This document shows positions 7,667-16,870 of a stretch of 64,000 bases of DNA, in pieces (the first letter of the stretch is position 1; the number at the start of each line of letters is the position of its first letter). The position numbers and the translations under genes were made by a program. Origin of the DNA: Brevibacillus gelatini (GTDB lineage: Bacteria > Bacillota > Bacilli > Brevibacillales > Brevibacillaceae); NCBI RefSeq assembly GCF_003710935.1, contig NZ_RHHS01000032.1:1-64000 (forward strand). Direction: 5' to 3'. The notes beneath the pieces are model-generated. The model had not been told where the DNA came from. It saw nothing but the letters and a program-made list of their open reading frames with translations, and made no database searches.

Positions 7667-9118
7667 ATGACAACTACACGAATTGGACACAAGCAACGGT
7701 GGATTCCATGGGGCGCACTTCTGGTCGCAAGCTCATTGCTTGTCGGATGTCAGATTTGGGGAGGCAGTCAGGAGACGGTCGGGAAAACTTCGAATCAGGA
7801 TGCCGCTCAAACCATCCCCCACTATACAGGGGAAAAAAGCAAAGTGATTCCGTTCGTTTACACGGGGCGAAAAGAGCTGTCCCTGACCTTTAACGGGATG
7901 GGAGATGTCGTCACGATGAAGCGTCTTCTCGATGAACTGGACAAGTACCAGATCAAGGCGACCTTTTTTCTCCCAGGGATGAGAGTGGCGGAAGAGCCAG
8001 ACATTGCTTTGGAGATTCTCAACAGAGGGCACGAAATTGAAAACAACACGTTGAGTCAACTGGATGTGACCAAGCTTGGCTACGAGCAAATCTACAAGGA
8101 AATTCAGCTTGGCAACGAGGTGATCCAAAAGCAGACAGGTGTCACACCACGCTATGTTCGCACAAAATCGGGCGATGTTACGGATGAAGTGCGTTTGGCT
8201 GCCGCTGCGCTCGGAATGAAGGGGGTTGTCAGCTATAACATTAATCCGAAAGATCGCGACATGAAAGATGCGAAGACGATTGGAGAGTATGTGGCAAGGT
8301 TCATGACCAGAGGCGGCATTATCTCCATGAATACCGACATCAATCCCGAAGTCGTCAACTCCATCGCTTACATTGCCCAAGCCGCAAAGGATATCGGGTA
8401 CAAGCTCGTTCCCCTTGGGCAGCTTGTGGCAAATGGCGGAGAGAGAAAGCCGCTGGAACAAATACCGGGCTATGATGCGGCCAAAATCAATCCCGATACC
8501 AAAAATGCCGCCTATCGCTTCATCAATCGGCTGGAGACAAACGAACCGAAAATTGCCCTTACGTTCGACGATTGGGGAACGGACAAGACCGTTACGAAAG
8601 TGCTCGATATTTTGGAACAGCACGATGTAGTCGCGACCTTTTTCCTGCGGGCAAAAGGGGTGGAGGCCAATCCCAATCTGGCGCGAGCCATGGTGGAAGG
8701 TGGACATGACGTGGCGAACCACAGCTATAGCCACCAGGTTATCACGAAGCTGACCCCCGAAGAGCTGCAACAAGACCTGGTCAAAGCGCACCGCGTGATT
8801 ACCGAAGCGATTCAGCAACAGCCTGTCATGCTGTTTCGTCCCCCGACTGGCGTGATAAACGAGGAGGCGGCAAAAGTCATCGCAGCAGCCGGATACAGGG
8901 ACATCGCCATGTACGATGTGACGACGCTGGACTGGGACAGTAGGAATAGCGCTGAAGATATTGTGAACGGCGTCATGGAGCAGACGAGGAATGGAAGCAT
9001 CATCCTGCTGCATATTCTGGATGACATACATACGGTCGAGGCTTTGCCGACGGTGATTGAACGCTTGAAGGCAAAAGGCTACACCTTTGTCAAAATGGCA
9101 GATTTGATTCCCGACTGA
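7667..9118 (+). CDS. Lipoprotein with two tandem NodB-type deacetylase domains (copy 1)
   Basis: A 483-residue surface lipoprotein. The signal peptide ends in lipobox LLVGC near residue 28. Two polysaccharide-deacetylase (NodB) modules follow. The first (about 60-270) has lost the catalytic motifs, reading TFNGMGD where TFDDG is expected and ENNT where the metal-binding His should be, so it is probably a structural or sugar-binding relic. The second (about 285-480) keeps the Asp pair in TFDDWGTD, the HxxxH metal site in NHSYSH and the RPPTG loop, so it should be a metal-dependent de-N-acetylase. The ATG at 7667 is seven bases after AAGGAG. A longer in-frame extension would bury the signal peptide. 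First gene of a polysaccharide operon. Confidence 0.82.
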   Translation: MTTTRIGHKQRWIPWGALLVASSLLVGCQIWGGSQETVGKTSNQDAAQTIPHYTGEKSKVIPFVYTGRKELSLTFNGMGDVVTMKRLLDELDKYQIKATFFLPGMRVAEEPDIALEILNRGHEIENNTLSQLDVTKLGYEQIYKEIQLGNEVIQKQTGVTPRYVRTKSGDVTDEVRLAAAALGMKGVVSYNINPKDRDMKDAKTIGEYVARFMTRGGIISMNTDINPEVVNSIAYIAQAAKDIGYKLVPLGQLVANGGERKPLEQIPGYDAAKINPDTKNAAYRFINRLETNEPKIALTFDDWGTDKTVTKVLDILEQHDVVATFFLRAKGVEANPNLARAMVEGGHDVANHSYSHQVITKLTPEELQQDLVKAHRVITEAIQQQPVMLFRPPTGVINEEAAKVIAAAGYRDIAMYDVTTLDWDSRNSAEDIVNGVMEQTRNGSIILLHILDDIHTVEALPTVIERLKAKGYTFVKMADLIPD

Positions 9119-9232
9119 ACAAATACTTTTTCTCCATTTGCCAATAGTCACCCGCTGCTAAAACGATTAGAATGAATGATGACAGACTAGGTATAAGTTC
9201 CTATGAGAGACTGGGAGAAAAGGAGTATGCAA

Positions 9233-10690
9233 ATGCAGGCGAGTGCAGTCGATAAAGGAATCCATTTCTGGTTTGCCGTGGTATCGATGATGATCGGGGT
9301 TGTTTTGTTGACTGGTTGTGTTCCTGATTCCAGCAAACAACAAAAAGTCGGGTACTTTTCGCAAAAATCCAACGTTGCCTCAGACATCATTCGCTCCACG
9401 ACAGACAAGAGCAAAGCCATTCCGTTCGTGTACACAACCAGACGGGAACTGTCCCTCACCTTCAATGGAATGGCAGATAGCGAGACGATGAAGAAGCTTT
9501 TGGATGAACTGGACAAGCATCATCTAAAGGCTACTTTCTTTTTGCCCGGCATGCGTGTCGCGGAAGAGCCGGATCTGGCAAAGGAAATCGCCGCACGCGG
9601 CCATGAGATCGAGAACAATACGTTGAACCAGCTCGATTTGACCACACTTTCCTACGAGCAAATCAGCTCGGAAATCAAGCTGAGCCGGGATGTCATTGAA
9701 AAAGCGACAGGCAAAAGCGTGCGCTACGTCAGAACGAAAACAGGCACGTACTCGGACGACGTCCTTTTCGCGGCAGCCCAGTCGGGGCAGGAAGCGGTCG
9801 TATCGTCCAGCCTGTTTTTGCACAACTGGGAAAATGAGACGGAAGCGCAAAAAATGCGGTACGTCCGCAAATACATCAACCGTGGCGGCATCATTGCGCT
9901 GGATACGCAAGAAAACAAGCAGTTAAATGAGAATGTTTCTCTGCTTGCCCGAGCAGCCAGTGACGTCGGATACCGATTCGTCACGTTGCAGGAATTGATC
10001 GCAGGCGGGCAGGAGAGAAAGCCGCTGCCGCAAATTGCGGGCTTCGACGCAGCGAAAATCGCCCCGGATGATCGCCACGCTTCCTATAAATACGTCATGC
10101 GGGCCGAGACAGGAAAAAACCAGATTGCCTTGTCCTTCGACGACTGGGGAACGGACTATACGGTAACAAAAATTTTGGACGTCCTGGACAAGTACAAGGT
10201 GAAAGCCTCTTTCTTTTTGCGGGCAGACGGCGTGGAGAAAAACCCGAACCTTGCCAGGGCGATTGCCGAAGCTGGACACGACGTAGGGAACCATACGTAT
10301 TCCCACCCTGTGGTAACGAAGATTACGAAGGCGCAATTGCAGGAAGAGATCGTGAAAGCTCATCAGATCATTACAGAGGCTATCCAGCAAAAGCCAGTGA
10401 TGTACTTCCGGCCGCCTACCGGGGTTTTTGATGAAAACACGTTGAAAACGATCAGTGCGACAGGCTACCACACGATTGCGAACTTTGACGTCGATCCTTC
10501 CGATTATATTCGCACGCGGACGGCCGAGGAAATTGTCAATGCTACACTGGAGCAAGCCCGCAGCGGAAGCGTCATTTTACTGCACATGCTGGATGATACC
10601 CATACGGTGGAAGCATTGCCGATCATCATTGAAAAGCTGCGAAGCAAAGGCTACAGCTTTGTGAAAATGACAGAAATGTTCGGTCCATAA
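9233..10690 (+). CDS. Lipoprotein with two tandem NodB-type deacetylase domains (copy 2)
   Basis: A 485-residue paralogue of the preceding gene with the same plan: lipobox LLTGC near residue 28, an inactive-looking first NodB module (TFNGMAD, ENNT) and an intact second one (SFDDWGTD, NHTYSH, RPPTG). The two proteins align over their whole length, so this is a gene duplication, but they have diverged well beyond a recent event. Both probably remove acetyl groups from the same extracellular polymer or its modified forms. The ATG at 9233 is seven bases after AGGAG. ATGs at 9203 and 9227 are less well placed. The dehydrogenase gene follows after 26 bases. Confidence 0.82.
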   Translation: MQASAVDKGIHFWFAVVSMMIGVVLLTGCVPDSSKQQKVGYFSQKSNVASDIIRSTTDKSKAIPFVYTTRRELSLTFNGMADSETMKKLLDELDKHHLKATFFLPGMRVAEEPDLAKEIAARGHEIENNTLNQLDLTTLSYEQISSEIKLSRDVIEKATGKSVRYVRTKTGTYSDDVLFAAAQSGQEAVVSSSLFLHNWENETEAQKMRYVRKYINRGGIIALDTQENKQLNENVSLLARAASDVGYRFVTLQELIAGGQERKPLPQIAGFDAAKIAPDDRHASYKYVMRAETGKNQIALSFDDWGTDYTVTKILDVLDKYKVKASFFLRADGVEKNPNLARAIAEAGHDVGNHTYSHPVVTKITKAQLQEEIVKAHQIITEAIQQKPVMYFRPPTGVFDENTLKTISATGYHTIANFDVDPSDYIRTRTAEEIVNATLEQARSGSVILLHMLDDTHTVEALPIIIEKLRSKGYSFVKMTEMFGP

Positions 10691-10716
10691 TCGACAAATG
10701 GAGAGGAAGAGACACC

Positions 10717-12030
10717 ATGAATCTTTTTGAAGCGATTGTAAACAGGGAGGAAAAAATCGCCGTCGTCGGACTGGGGTATGTAGGTTTGCCTGTTGCGGCT
10801 GCCCTGGCGAAAAAAGCTTCCGTGATCGGTTTTGATGTCAATGCGCAAAAGGTGAAGAACTACCAGCAGGGGATTTTTCCCGACGAGTTTATCGGGGAAG
10901 CATGTCAAGAAGCCAGTGAGATCGACTTTACAGCGGATGAGACGAGACTGCGGGAAGCGCGGTTTTTCATCGTTGCGGTTCCCACGCCGATCAAAAGCGG
11001 CAACGTGCCGGATTTGCAATATGTACGGGCGGCTACCCGGACTGTGGCAAGACAGATGCCAAAAGGCTCTGTGGTCGTCTTTGAATCGACGGTCTACCCA
11101 GGCGTGACCGAAGAAATATGCATTCCGCTGCTGGAGAGCGAGTCCGGGATGCAGTGCGGCACGGATTTCAAGGTGGGCTATTCGCCTGAGCGCATCAACC
11201 CGGGGGATGATGTGCATCGCTTTGAAACGATCGTTAAAATCGTCTCCGGCATCGACGAGGAAACGTTGGACACGGTCGCGCGCGTCTACGGGCTGGCGGT
11301 AGAAGCGGGCGTTTATCGGGCGGAAAGCATCAAGGTGGCGGAAGCGGCAAAAGTGATCGAAAACGCGCAGCGCGACATCAACATCGCGTTCATGAACGAG
11401 CTGGCCATGCTGTTTCACAAAATGGGCATCGACACGAAGGCAGTGCTGCAGGCAGCCGGCACGAAGTGGAACTTCCTCAAGTTCACGCCTGGCCTCGTCG
11501 GTGGGCATTGCATCGGCATCGATCCTTATTATTTGACGTACAAGGCGGAGGACAGCGGGTATCGCTCAAAAATTATTTTGGCTGGCCGCCATATCAACGA
11601 CGGGATGGGCAAGTACATTGCGGAGCAGATCGTCAAGTCCGTCGTCAGGCTAAAGCTGGACACAAGCAGCGTCCGCATCGGCATCATGGGCCTGGCGTAC
11701 AAGGAAAACTGCTCGGACATTCGCAATACAAAAGTGATGGACGTCATCAGCGAGTTGCAAGAGTACGGGATGACCACGCTCATCGTCGATCCATTGGTCG
11801 ATCCGGAGCAGGCGTACAAGGAGTATCGGATCGAGCTTTCCGAACCGGAAGCACTCAAAGATTTGGACGTGGTGGTCGTCGCGGTTCCGCACGCAGCCTT
11901 TGCCGCGCTTGGCGTCGAAGATTTTGCGGCCATGTTTGGCAGCGGCCAGACGAAAATGATGGTTGACATCAAAGGAATCTACAACAAGGTCGATTTTGAG
12001 AACAGAGGGTACCACTACTGGAGCTTGTAA
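10717..12030 (+). CDS. UDP-sugar 6-dehydrogenase, TviB/WbpO-like
   Basis: A 437-residue NAD-dependent enzyme that should oxidise the C6 hydroxyl of a UDP-sugar to a uronic acid. The N-terminal Rossmann motif reads VVGLGYVGLP. The catalytic Cys lies in GGHCIGIDPYY near residue 268, and the C-terminal UDP-binding domain is complete. The GGHCIGIDPYYLTYKAE form is typical of UDP-HexNAc dehydrogenases (TviB, WbpO, WecC) rather than short UDP-glucose dehydrogenases, so UDP-GlcNAcA or a similar product is the best guess. It lies between deacetylases and the PilZ synthase with tiny gaps, so it most likely supplies their precursor. A paralogue is encoded at 39328-40608. Confidence 0.85.
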   Translation: MNLFEAIVNREEKIAVVGLGYVGLPVAAALAKKASVIGFDVNAQKVKNYQQGIFPDEFIGEACQEASEIDFTADETRLREARFFIVAVPTPIKSGNVPDLQYVRAATRTVARQMPKGSVVVFESTVYPGVTEEICIPLLESESGMQCGTDFKVGYSPERINPGDDVHRFETIVKIVSGIDEETLDTVARVYGLAVEAGVYRAESIKVAEAAKVIENAQRDINIAFMNELAMLFHKMGIDTKAVLQAAGTKWNFLKFTPGLVGGHCIGIDPYYLTYKAEDSGYRSKIILAGRHINDGMGKYIAEQIVKSVVRLKLDTSSVRIGIMGLAYKENCSDIRNTKVMDVISELQEYGMTTLIVDPLVDPEQAYKEYRIELSEPEALKDLDVVVVAVPHAAFAALGVEDFAAMFGSGQTKMMVDIKGIYNKVDFENRGYHYWSL

Positions 12031-12048
12031 GAGAAGGTGGGGGCAACC

Positions 12049-13926
12049 GTGTTTTTTATAAAGAGAAAAAAGAAGCAGGAACAGGAGCAGGAGGAAGTAC
12101 TGACGGTTTCCCGATCAGATCGGCGGCTTTTGAAACACGTACCTGATCCGGAGCATGTTCGTACACAGGTGGATCGCCGCGGCCAGGCCGCAGATGCCGT
12201 TTATACAGACAGTGCCTATTTGGACAATATGCGGATGTTGAGCTTGCGGTACATGGCCAATTTTGAAGTCATCGTCTATGCCCGCAAGAACCAGAAAAAG
12301 ACTGCGGTCAAGGGACGGGCTGTGGATATTTCCACCACCGGCTTGCTTGTCGAGTTCGGCCCTGCAGCGGCACAGCGGCTGTTTGTAGGGAAAAAAGTGG
12401 TGATTCATTGCGACATTCCGCCGGGGACGATGCCGGAAGGGTTTGAATCGAAGGTAAGGTTGGAGGCGCGTGCAGTCAGGAGCTTTACGCGGGAAGAGGA
12501 TGGACAGGAGAAGTTCATGCTGGCGTTTGAGTTTGCCAGGCCGCTTACGCAGTACCTGCAAAAGAAAAGATGGGGGTACGCGGTTTACACGTCGAGCGCC
12601 ATGCTGCTCGTTTCGACACTGTTCATCATGCTCATGCGGACCGAGAGCATCATCTACTTCAAGTACAACATCCTGTTGTACTTGTACAGCCTGATCGCGG
12701 CTGCCTTTTTGCTCACCCGCTATTTGTTCGGGGCGCTTTATCGGGATGTACCGATCAACCCGGACTACACGCCGGGCGTGTCGATTATTATTCCATGCTT
12801 CAACGAGGAGAAATGGATTCACCGGACGATCCTGAGCTGCGTGAATCAAAACTACCCGATTGACAAGCTGGAAGTCATCGTCGTGGATGACCGCTCCACA
12901 GACAGATCGGCTGAGCAGATCGAGAAGGTCATCCAGATGATCCACAACGAAGCCGAGCGCTTCAAGACGAAAGAGCGGGTACGCATGCATGTGCTTCCCG
13001 AAAACGGCGGAAAGCGTGTCGCCCTGGTGAAGGGCGTGGAGATGGCCAAGCATGACCTCGTCGTATTTGTCGACTCCGACAGCTTCCTGGAACCGGATGC
13101 GATCCGCCATCTGGTGCAGCCATTTCAGGACCCGAAAATGGGGGGCGTCGCCGGGCGCACCGACGTGGAAAACAAGTATACAAACTCGATTACGAAGCTG
13201 CAAACAGTTCGTTACTATATTGCCTTTCGGATCATGAAAGCGGCAGAAGCGTGGTTTGACAGTGTGACCTGCCTGTCGGGACCGCTGTCTTGCTACCGCA
13301 AGGATTTGGTGTTGAAGCATGCCGAAGCCTGGCTCAATCAGAAATTTCTCGGGCAGCCGGCGACGTTTGGCGATGATCGGAGCATGACCAACTTCATTTT
13401 GCAAACACATCGGACCTCCTATCAGGACTCGGCCATTTGCTCGACGATTGTGCCGTCGAAAATGAGTGTGTTTTTGAAGCAGCAGATGCGTTGGAAGCGT
13501 TCGTGGCTGCGGGAATCGCTGAGAGCGAGTACATTCATCTGGAAAAAAGAGCCGTTTATGGCATTGTTTTTTTACATTGGATTGATCGTGCCCATCGCGG
13601 CGCCCGTCATTGTCTTGTACAACCTGTGCTATGTTCCGCTGGTGCACCATGTGTTTCCAGGGACATTTTTGATGGGACTGCTGCTGATGGCGATGCTGAT
13701 GAGTCTGGCGCACCTGCTGTATCGCAGGAGCAAGCTGTGGGTATTCGGATTTATTTTTTGTCTGTTCTACGAATTTGTCCTGCTCTGGCAGATGCCTGTC
13801 GCCTGGGTGACGTTTTGGAAATCGACCTGGGGGACGCGCGAGACGCCGCAAGACGTGGAGGAAAGACTGAAAAAAGAAGCGCGCAAGCAAAAGAAAAATA
13901 AAAAAGGCTTTACGTTGCCTTTTTGA
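12049..13926 (+). CDS. PilZ-domain processive family 2 glycosyltransferase (polysaccharide synthase)
   Basis: A 625-residue inner-membrane synthase. Residues about 65-170 form a PilZ-like domain with the DxSxxG motif (D93, S95, G98). The usual RxxxR is imperfect, with R62 and R67 nearby. Two membrane helices (about 180-195, 205-225) precede a GT2 domain (from 243) with DD at 280-281, DSD at 342-344, a GDD at 441-443 and the processive-synthase signature QQMRW at 478-482. Three or four C-terminal membrane helices follow. This is the plan of hyaluronan, cellulose or alginate synthases fused to a c-di-GMP sensor. The GTG at 12049 is served by AAGGTGGGGG. It probably polymerises the uronate made by the upstream dehydrogenase and extrudes the chain. 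Confidence 0.85.
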   Translation: MFFIKRKKKQEQEQEEVLTVSRSDRRLLKHVPDPEHVRTQVDRRGQAADAVYTDSAYLDNMRMLSLRYMANFEVIVYARKNQKKTAVKGRAVDISTTGLLVEFGPAAAQRLFVGKKVVIHCDIPPGTMPEGFESKVRLEARAVRSFTREEDGQEKFMLAFEFARPLTQYLQKKRWGYAVYTSSAMLLVSTLFIMLMRTESIIYFKYNILLYLYSLIAAAFLLTRYLFGALYRDVPINPDYTPGVSIIIPCFNEEKWIHRTILSCVNQNYPIDKLEVIVVDDRSTDRSAEQIEKVIQMIHNEAERFKTKERVRMHVLPENGGKRVALVKGVEMAKHDLVVFVDSDSFLEPDAIRHLVQPFQDPKMGGVAGRTDVENKYTNSITKLQTVRYYIAFRIMKAAEAWFDSVTCLSGPLSCYRKDLVLKHAEAWLNQKFLGQPATFGDDRSMTNFILQTHRTSYQDSAICSTIVPSKMSVFLKQQMRWKRSWLRESLRASTFIWKKEPFMALFFYIGLIVPIAAPVIVLYNLCYVPLVHHVFPGTFLMGLLLMAMLMSLAHLLYRRSKLWVFGFIFCLFYEFVLLWQMPVAWVTFWKSTWGTRETPQDVEERLKKEARKQKKNKKGFTLPF

Positions 13927-13983
13927 CGGTTCAGGCGGAACAGATTTGCCAACTCTGGCCAATTTCGTGAGGAAGGGTGGTGA

Positions 13984-15750
13984 ATGAGGATGAAAGCGAA
14001 ACAAAATCCCGTCCTGGATTATCGCAAAAAGGATCGCAAAAAAAAGATTCGGACCGTCTGGCAGCTCGTGATTTTGCTGTTCGTAGGAATCTTGGTGTAT
14101 CAAGGCGCATTCGATACACAGCAATACGAGCAACCGGACCGCTCACAATGGCACAACGAAAAAGGCTTCATCGCCTTGTCTTACTTTGGGGTAGGGCGCA
14201 GCGGCACGCCCAAGCTGATTGACAAGGAGCTTCTGGATGAGCATCTGCAAGCACTGCGCAAGCAAGGATACGTCACGATCTCGCAGCAGGACATCCTCGA
14301 CTTTTACCAAAAAAAGCGGCCGTTGCCGGAAAAAGCGTTGTTTTTGGCCTTTGAGGATGGACGAAACGATTCGCATTTGTTCGCCCAGCCGCTACTGGAA
14401 AAGTACAATTACAAAGCAACCGCGTTGACGTACGCCAACAAAATGGGCAACAGCGACAACAAGTTTTTGCAGCCGAAAGACTTGCTGGGCATGCAGAAAA
14501 ATGGCTTTTGGGAGTTGGGGTCGAACGGCTACCGTTTGACGTACATCAACATTTTTGATCGGGATGGTCAGTTTATCGGGATCAAGGATGAAAACGAGCT
14601 TTCCGTCAAAACCAATATCGAGTATTACAATCATTATTTGATGGACTTTCTGCGCGACAGCAACATGATCCCGGTAGAAGACCGCACGCAGATGGAAGCG
14701 CGGATCACGCAAGACTACCGGCTGATGAAAGACATTTACACGGAGCAGCTCGGCTTTGTTCCCCAGGTGTACATGATTATGCACGCCAACACGCTCTATC
14801 AGGGGATGAACCGGCTCGTCTCCGATGTGAATGACGCCAATATCCGGCAACTTTTTGCGATGCATTTCAACAGGGAAGGGAATGCCTACAATACGAGCGA
14901 GGACAATCTGTACAACCTGACCCGCGTACAGGCTGCTCCTTACTGGTATACGAACCATCTGCTGATGAAAATCCAGAAGGATACCAAGCAAAAGGTCAAA
15001 TTCGTGCTGGGCGACGAGCAGCATGCGGCAAAATGGGAGCGCATGGGCGGTGCGGAGGAATTCCGGGAGAACAGCATCGTGCTGACATCCCCGCCCGGCG
15101 GAAGCGGCATGCTGTATTTGCGCGACAGCGAGAAGTATCCGGATTTGCGTGTCATCACCAAGCTGGAAGGCAATGTCGTCGGCAGACAGGCCATCTACTT
15201 GCGCTACGATCGCAAAAAAGATTCCTTCATTCGCTTGCTTTTGGAAAACAATGAGGTAAAGTTGGAAGAGAAGCAGGCTGGAGGGAAGCTGGTTGAGCTG
15301 GCGAAGGTCCCTTTGAGTGAGATCCAATGGAAGCCGGAAGATCTGGCCTACGACAAGGCGACGGTGTACAACAAAGCGCAGACTGAGCAAGGAGCGCCAA
15401 AAGAAGACCCTGGCTATCCCATCAATATTCAGCATACGCGACAACTGGAGATTACGCTCAGCAAAAAGCATTTGACGGTATCCGTGGACAAAAAAGTCGT
15501 GATCGACAGCCAGGAGACGACGCTCGACAGCGGCGGTTTGGCCCTGGAATCCAGGTATAGCGAGCAAAACAAAAAAGATGACATTTACGATGCCGTGTTC
15601 ACGGACATGAGCGTGGTCGCGCTGGCCGATGGCACATCAAGTACGGAAACGGTCCTTTTCAGAAGCGAATATGCTGGCTGGGATAAAGTGGTTTATACCA
15701 GCAAAAAAGCCGTCTCTGCTGTCATTGACTGGGTTATCGAAACGTTCTAA
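13984..15750 (+). CDS. Membrane-anchored PgaB-like protein with degenerate deacetylase and C-terminal concanavalin-like domain
   Basis: A 588-residue protein with a basic cytoplasmic start and one membrane helix (about 21-38), the rest outside. Residues about 60-300 resemble the NodB-type deacetylase of PgaB/IcaB: a two-residue Phe-Ile-type first strand, a QGYVTISQQDIL segment, LPEKALFLAFEDG in place of a TFDDG, and ELGSNGYRL in place of the His-bearing GSHxxxH. One Asp remains but the metal-binding His residues are missing, so catalysis is doubtful. The last ~170 residues look like a LamG/keto-disaccharide-hydrolase beta-sandwich. A role in binding or guiding the polymer is plausible. ATG at 13984 follows GGAAGG by seven bases. 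Confidence 0.65.
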   Translation: MRMKAKQNPVLDYRKKDRKKKIRTVWQLVILLFVGILVYQGAFDTQQYEQPDRSQWHNEKGFIALSYFGVGRSGTPKLIDKELLDEHLQALRKQGYVTISQQDILDFYQKKRPLPEKALFLAFEDGRNDSHLFAQPLLEKYNYKATALTYANKMGNSDNKFLQPKDLLGMQKNGFWELGSNGYRLTYINIFDRDGQFIGIKDENELSVKTNIEYYNHYLMDFLRDSNMIPVEDRTQMEARITQDYRLMKDIYTEQLGFVPQVYMIMHANTLYQGMNRLVSDVNDANIRQLFAMHFNREGNAYNTSEDNLYNLTRVQAAPYWYTNHLLMKIQKDTKQKVKFVLGDEQHAAKWERMGGAEEFRENSIVLTSPPGGSGMLYLRDSEKYPDLRVITKLEGNVVGRQAIYLRYDRKKDSFIRLLLENNEVKLEEKQAGGKLVELAKVPLSEIQWKPEDLAYDKATVYNKAQTEQGAPKEDPGYPINIQHTRQLEITLSKKHLTVSVDKKVVIDSQETTLDSGGLALESRYSEQNKKDDIYDAVFTDMSVVALADGTSSTETVLFRSEYAGWDKVVYTSKKAVSAVIDWVIETF

Positions 15751-15777
15751 TCAGCGAGAAAAGGGGAACCAAATCAA

Positions 15778-16851
15778 GTGACGATGAAGACGCCGTTTAA
15801 AAAACAAGTGTTAATCCTTGCTGCTTGCTTCATGGTGTTTGCGGCGCTCTGCACTGGCTGCGCGACAAACGGAAGCGATCAAGAAATGTGGAAGAGAGTG
15901 GAGGCAGCCGAGCAACCTCTGGAAAAGACCGCCTGGGTAGCCGATTGGCAATGGCAGGATGGTTCCGAAGACTTGCAAGGGATGACGAATGGCTTGACCC
16001 GTGTGCAAATGTTTGCGGCTTACTTTGATGAAGCAGACAACTTGCTGTTTACGGACATGTTTAAAAAGGGACTGCCAAAGGTCAAGGAAATCGCGCAAAA
16101 AAGCAGCCTTGTCCGCGTCGATTTGACGATTGTGAACGACCTGAAGCGCCCGGATGGCACTGACGTGCAGAAGGACCCTTCCATCGTCACGCGACTGATG
16201 GCTACCCCGCAAAGCAGAGCCAAGCATATCGCGCAAATCATGGAGGCGGTCGACACCTACCAGTTCGACGGTGTGGAGATCGACTACGAGCGAGTCGAAG
16301 AAAAAGACTGGAGCAACATGCAGCTTTTCATCCAGGAGCTGTATGAAAAGCTCCAGAAGAAGGAGAAAACGCTGCGGATCGTGCTCGAACCGCGAACGCC
16401 GCTTGAAAAGCTTGCCCTGCCAAAAGGCCCGGTCTATGTCATGATGGCCTACAATCTGTACGGGACGACGAGCGGGCCGGGACCAAAGGCGGATCGGCAG
16501 TTTATCAAGGAGCTGGCAACGGCCATGCAGGCAGTGCCAGGGGAAAAGGTCATTGCCATCGCGGCTGGCGGGTTTGACTGGGCGGAATCCGGCGAGGTGA
16601 CTGCCGTAACAGAAAAGGAAGCGCTGGAGCTGGCGAAATCAGGCGCGGAGCCGCCCGAACGGGATGAGGCGAGCGGCAGCCTCCATTTTTCGTACGTGGA
16701 TGAACACAACCGAAAGCACACTGTCTGGTACGCCGACGGGACGACGCTTGCGAACTGGGCGCAAGTCATCGAGGACGAAGGGTACCGCAAGCTGGCCCTG
16801 TGGCGTCTCGGCGGCTTGAGCCCGGAAAGTGTGCGCTTCATGGATCGGTAA
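15778..16851 (+). CDS. GH18-like glycoside hydrolase lipoprotein
   Basis: A 357-residue lipoprotein with lipobox LCTGC near residue 27. The TIM-barrel motif FDGVEIDYE (about 163-171) corresponds to the GH18 chitinase DGxDxDxE signature, keeping the last Asp and the catalytic Glu. MMAYNLYG near 222 matches the GH18 MxYD-type strand with Asn in place of Asp. The family cleaves beta-1,4-linked HexNAc polymers using the substrate N-acetyl group, so this enzyme probably trims or releases the polymer made by the operon. The GTG start is ten bases after AAGGGGA. It is the last gene of locus A, before a strong terminator. Confidence 0.78.
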   Translation: MTMKTPFKKQVLILAACFMVFAALCTGCATNGSDQEMWKRVEAAEQPLEKTAWVADWQWQDGSEDLQGMTNGLTRVQMFAAYFDEADNLLFTDMFKKGLPKVKEIAQKSSLVRVDLTIVNDLKRPDGTDVQKDPSIVTRLMATPQSRAKHIAQIMEAVDTYQFDGVEIDYERVEEKDWSNMQLFIQELYEKLQKKEKTLRIVLEPRTPLEKLALPKGPVYVMMAYNLYGTTSGPGPKADRQFIKELATAMQAVPGEKVIAIAAGGFDWAESGEVTAVTEKEALELAKSGAEPPERDEASGSLHFSYVDEHNRKHTVWYADGTTLANWAQVIEDEGYRKLALWRLGGLSPESVRFMDR

Positions 16852-16870
16852 CGTATAGCTTTTTGCAAAA

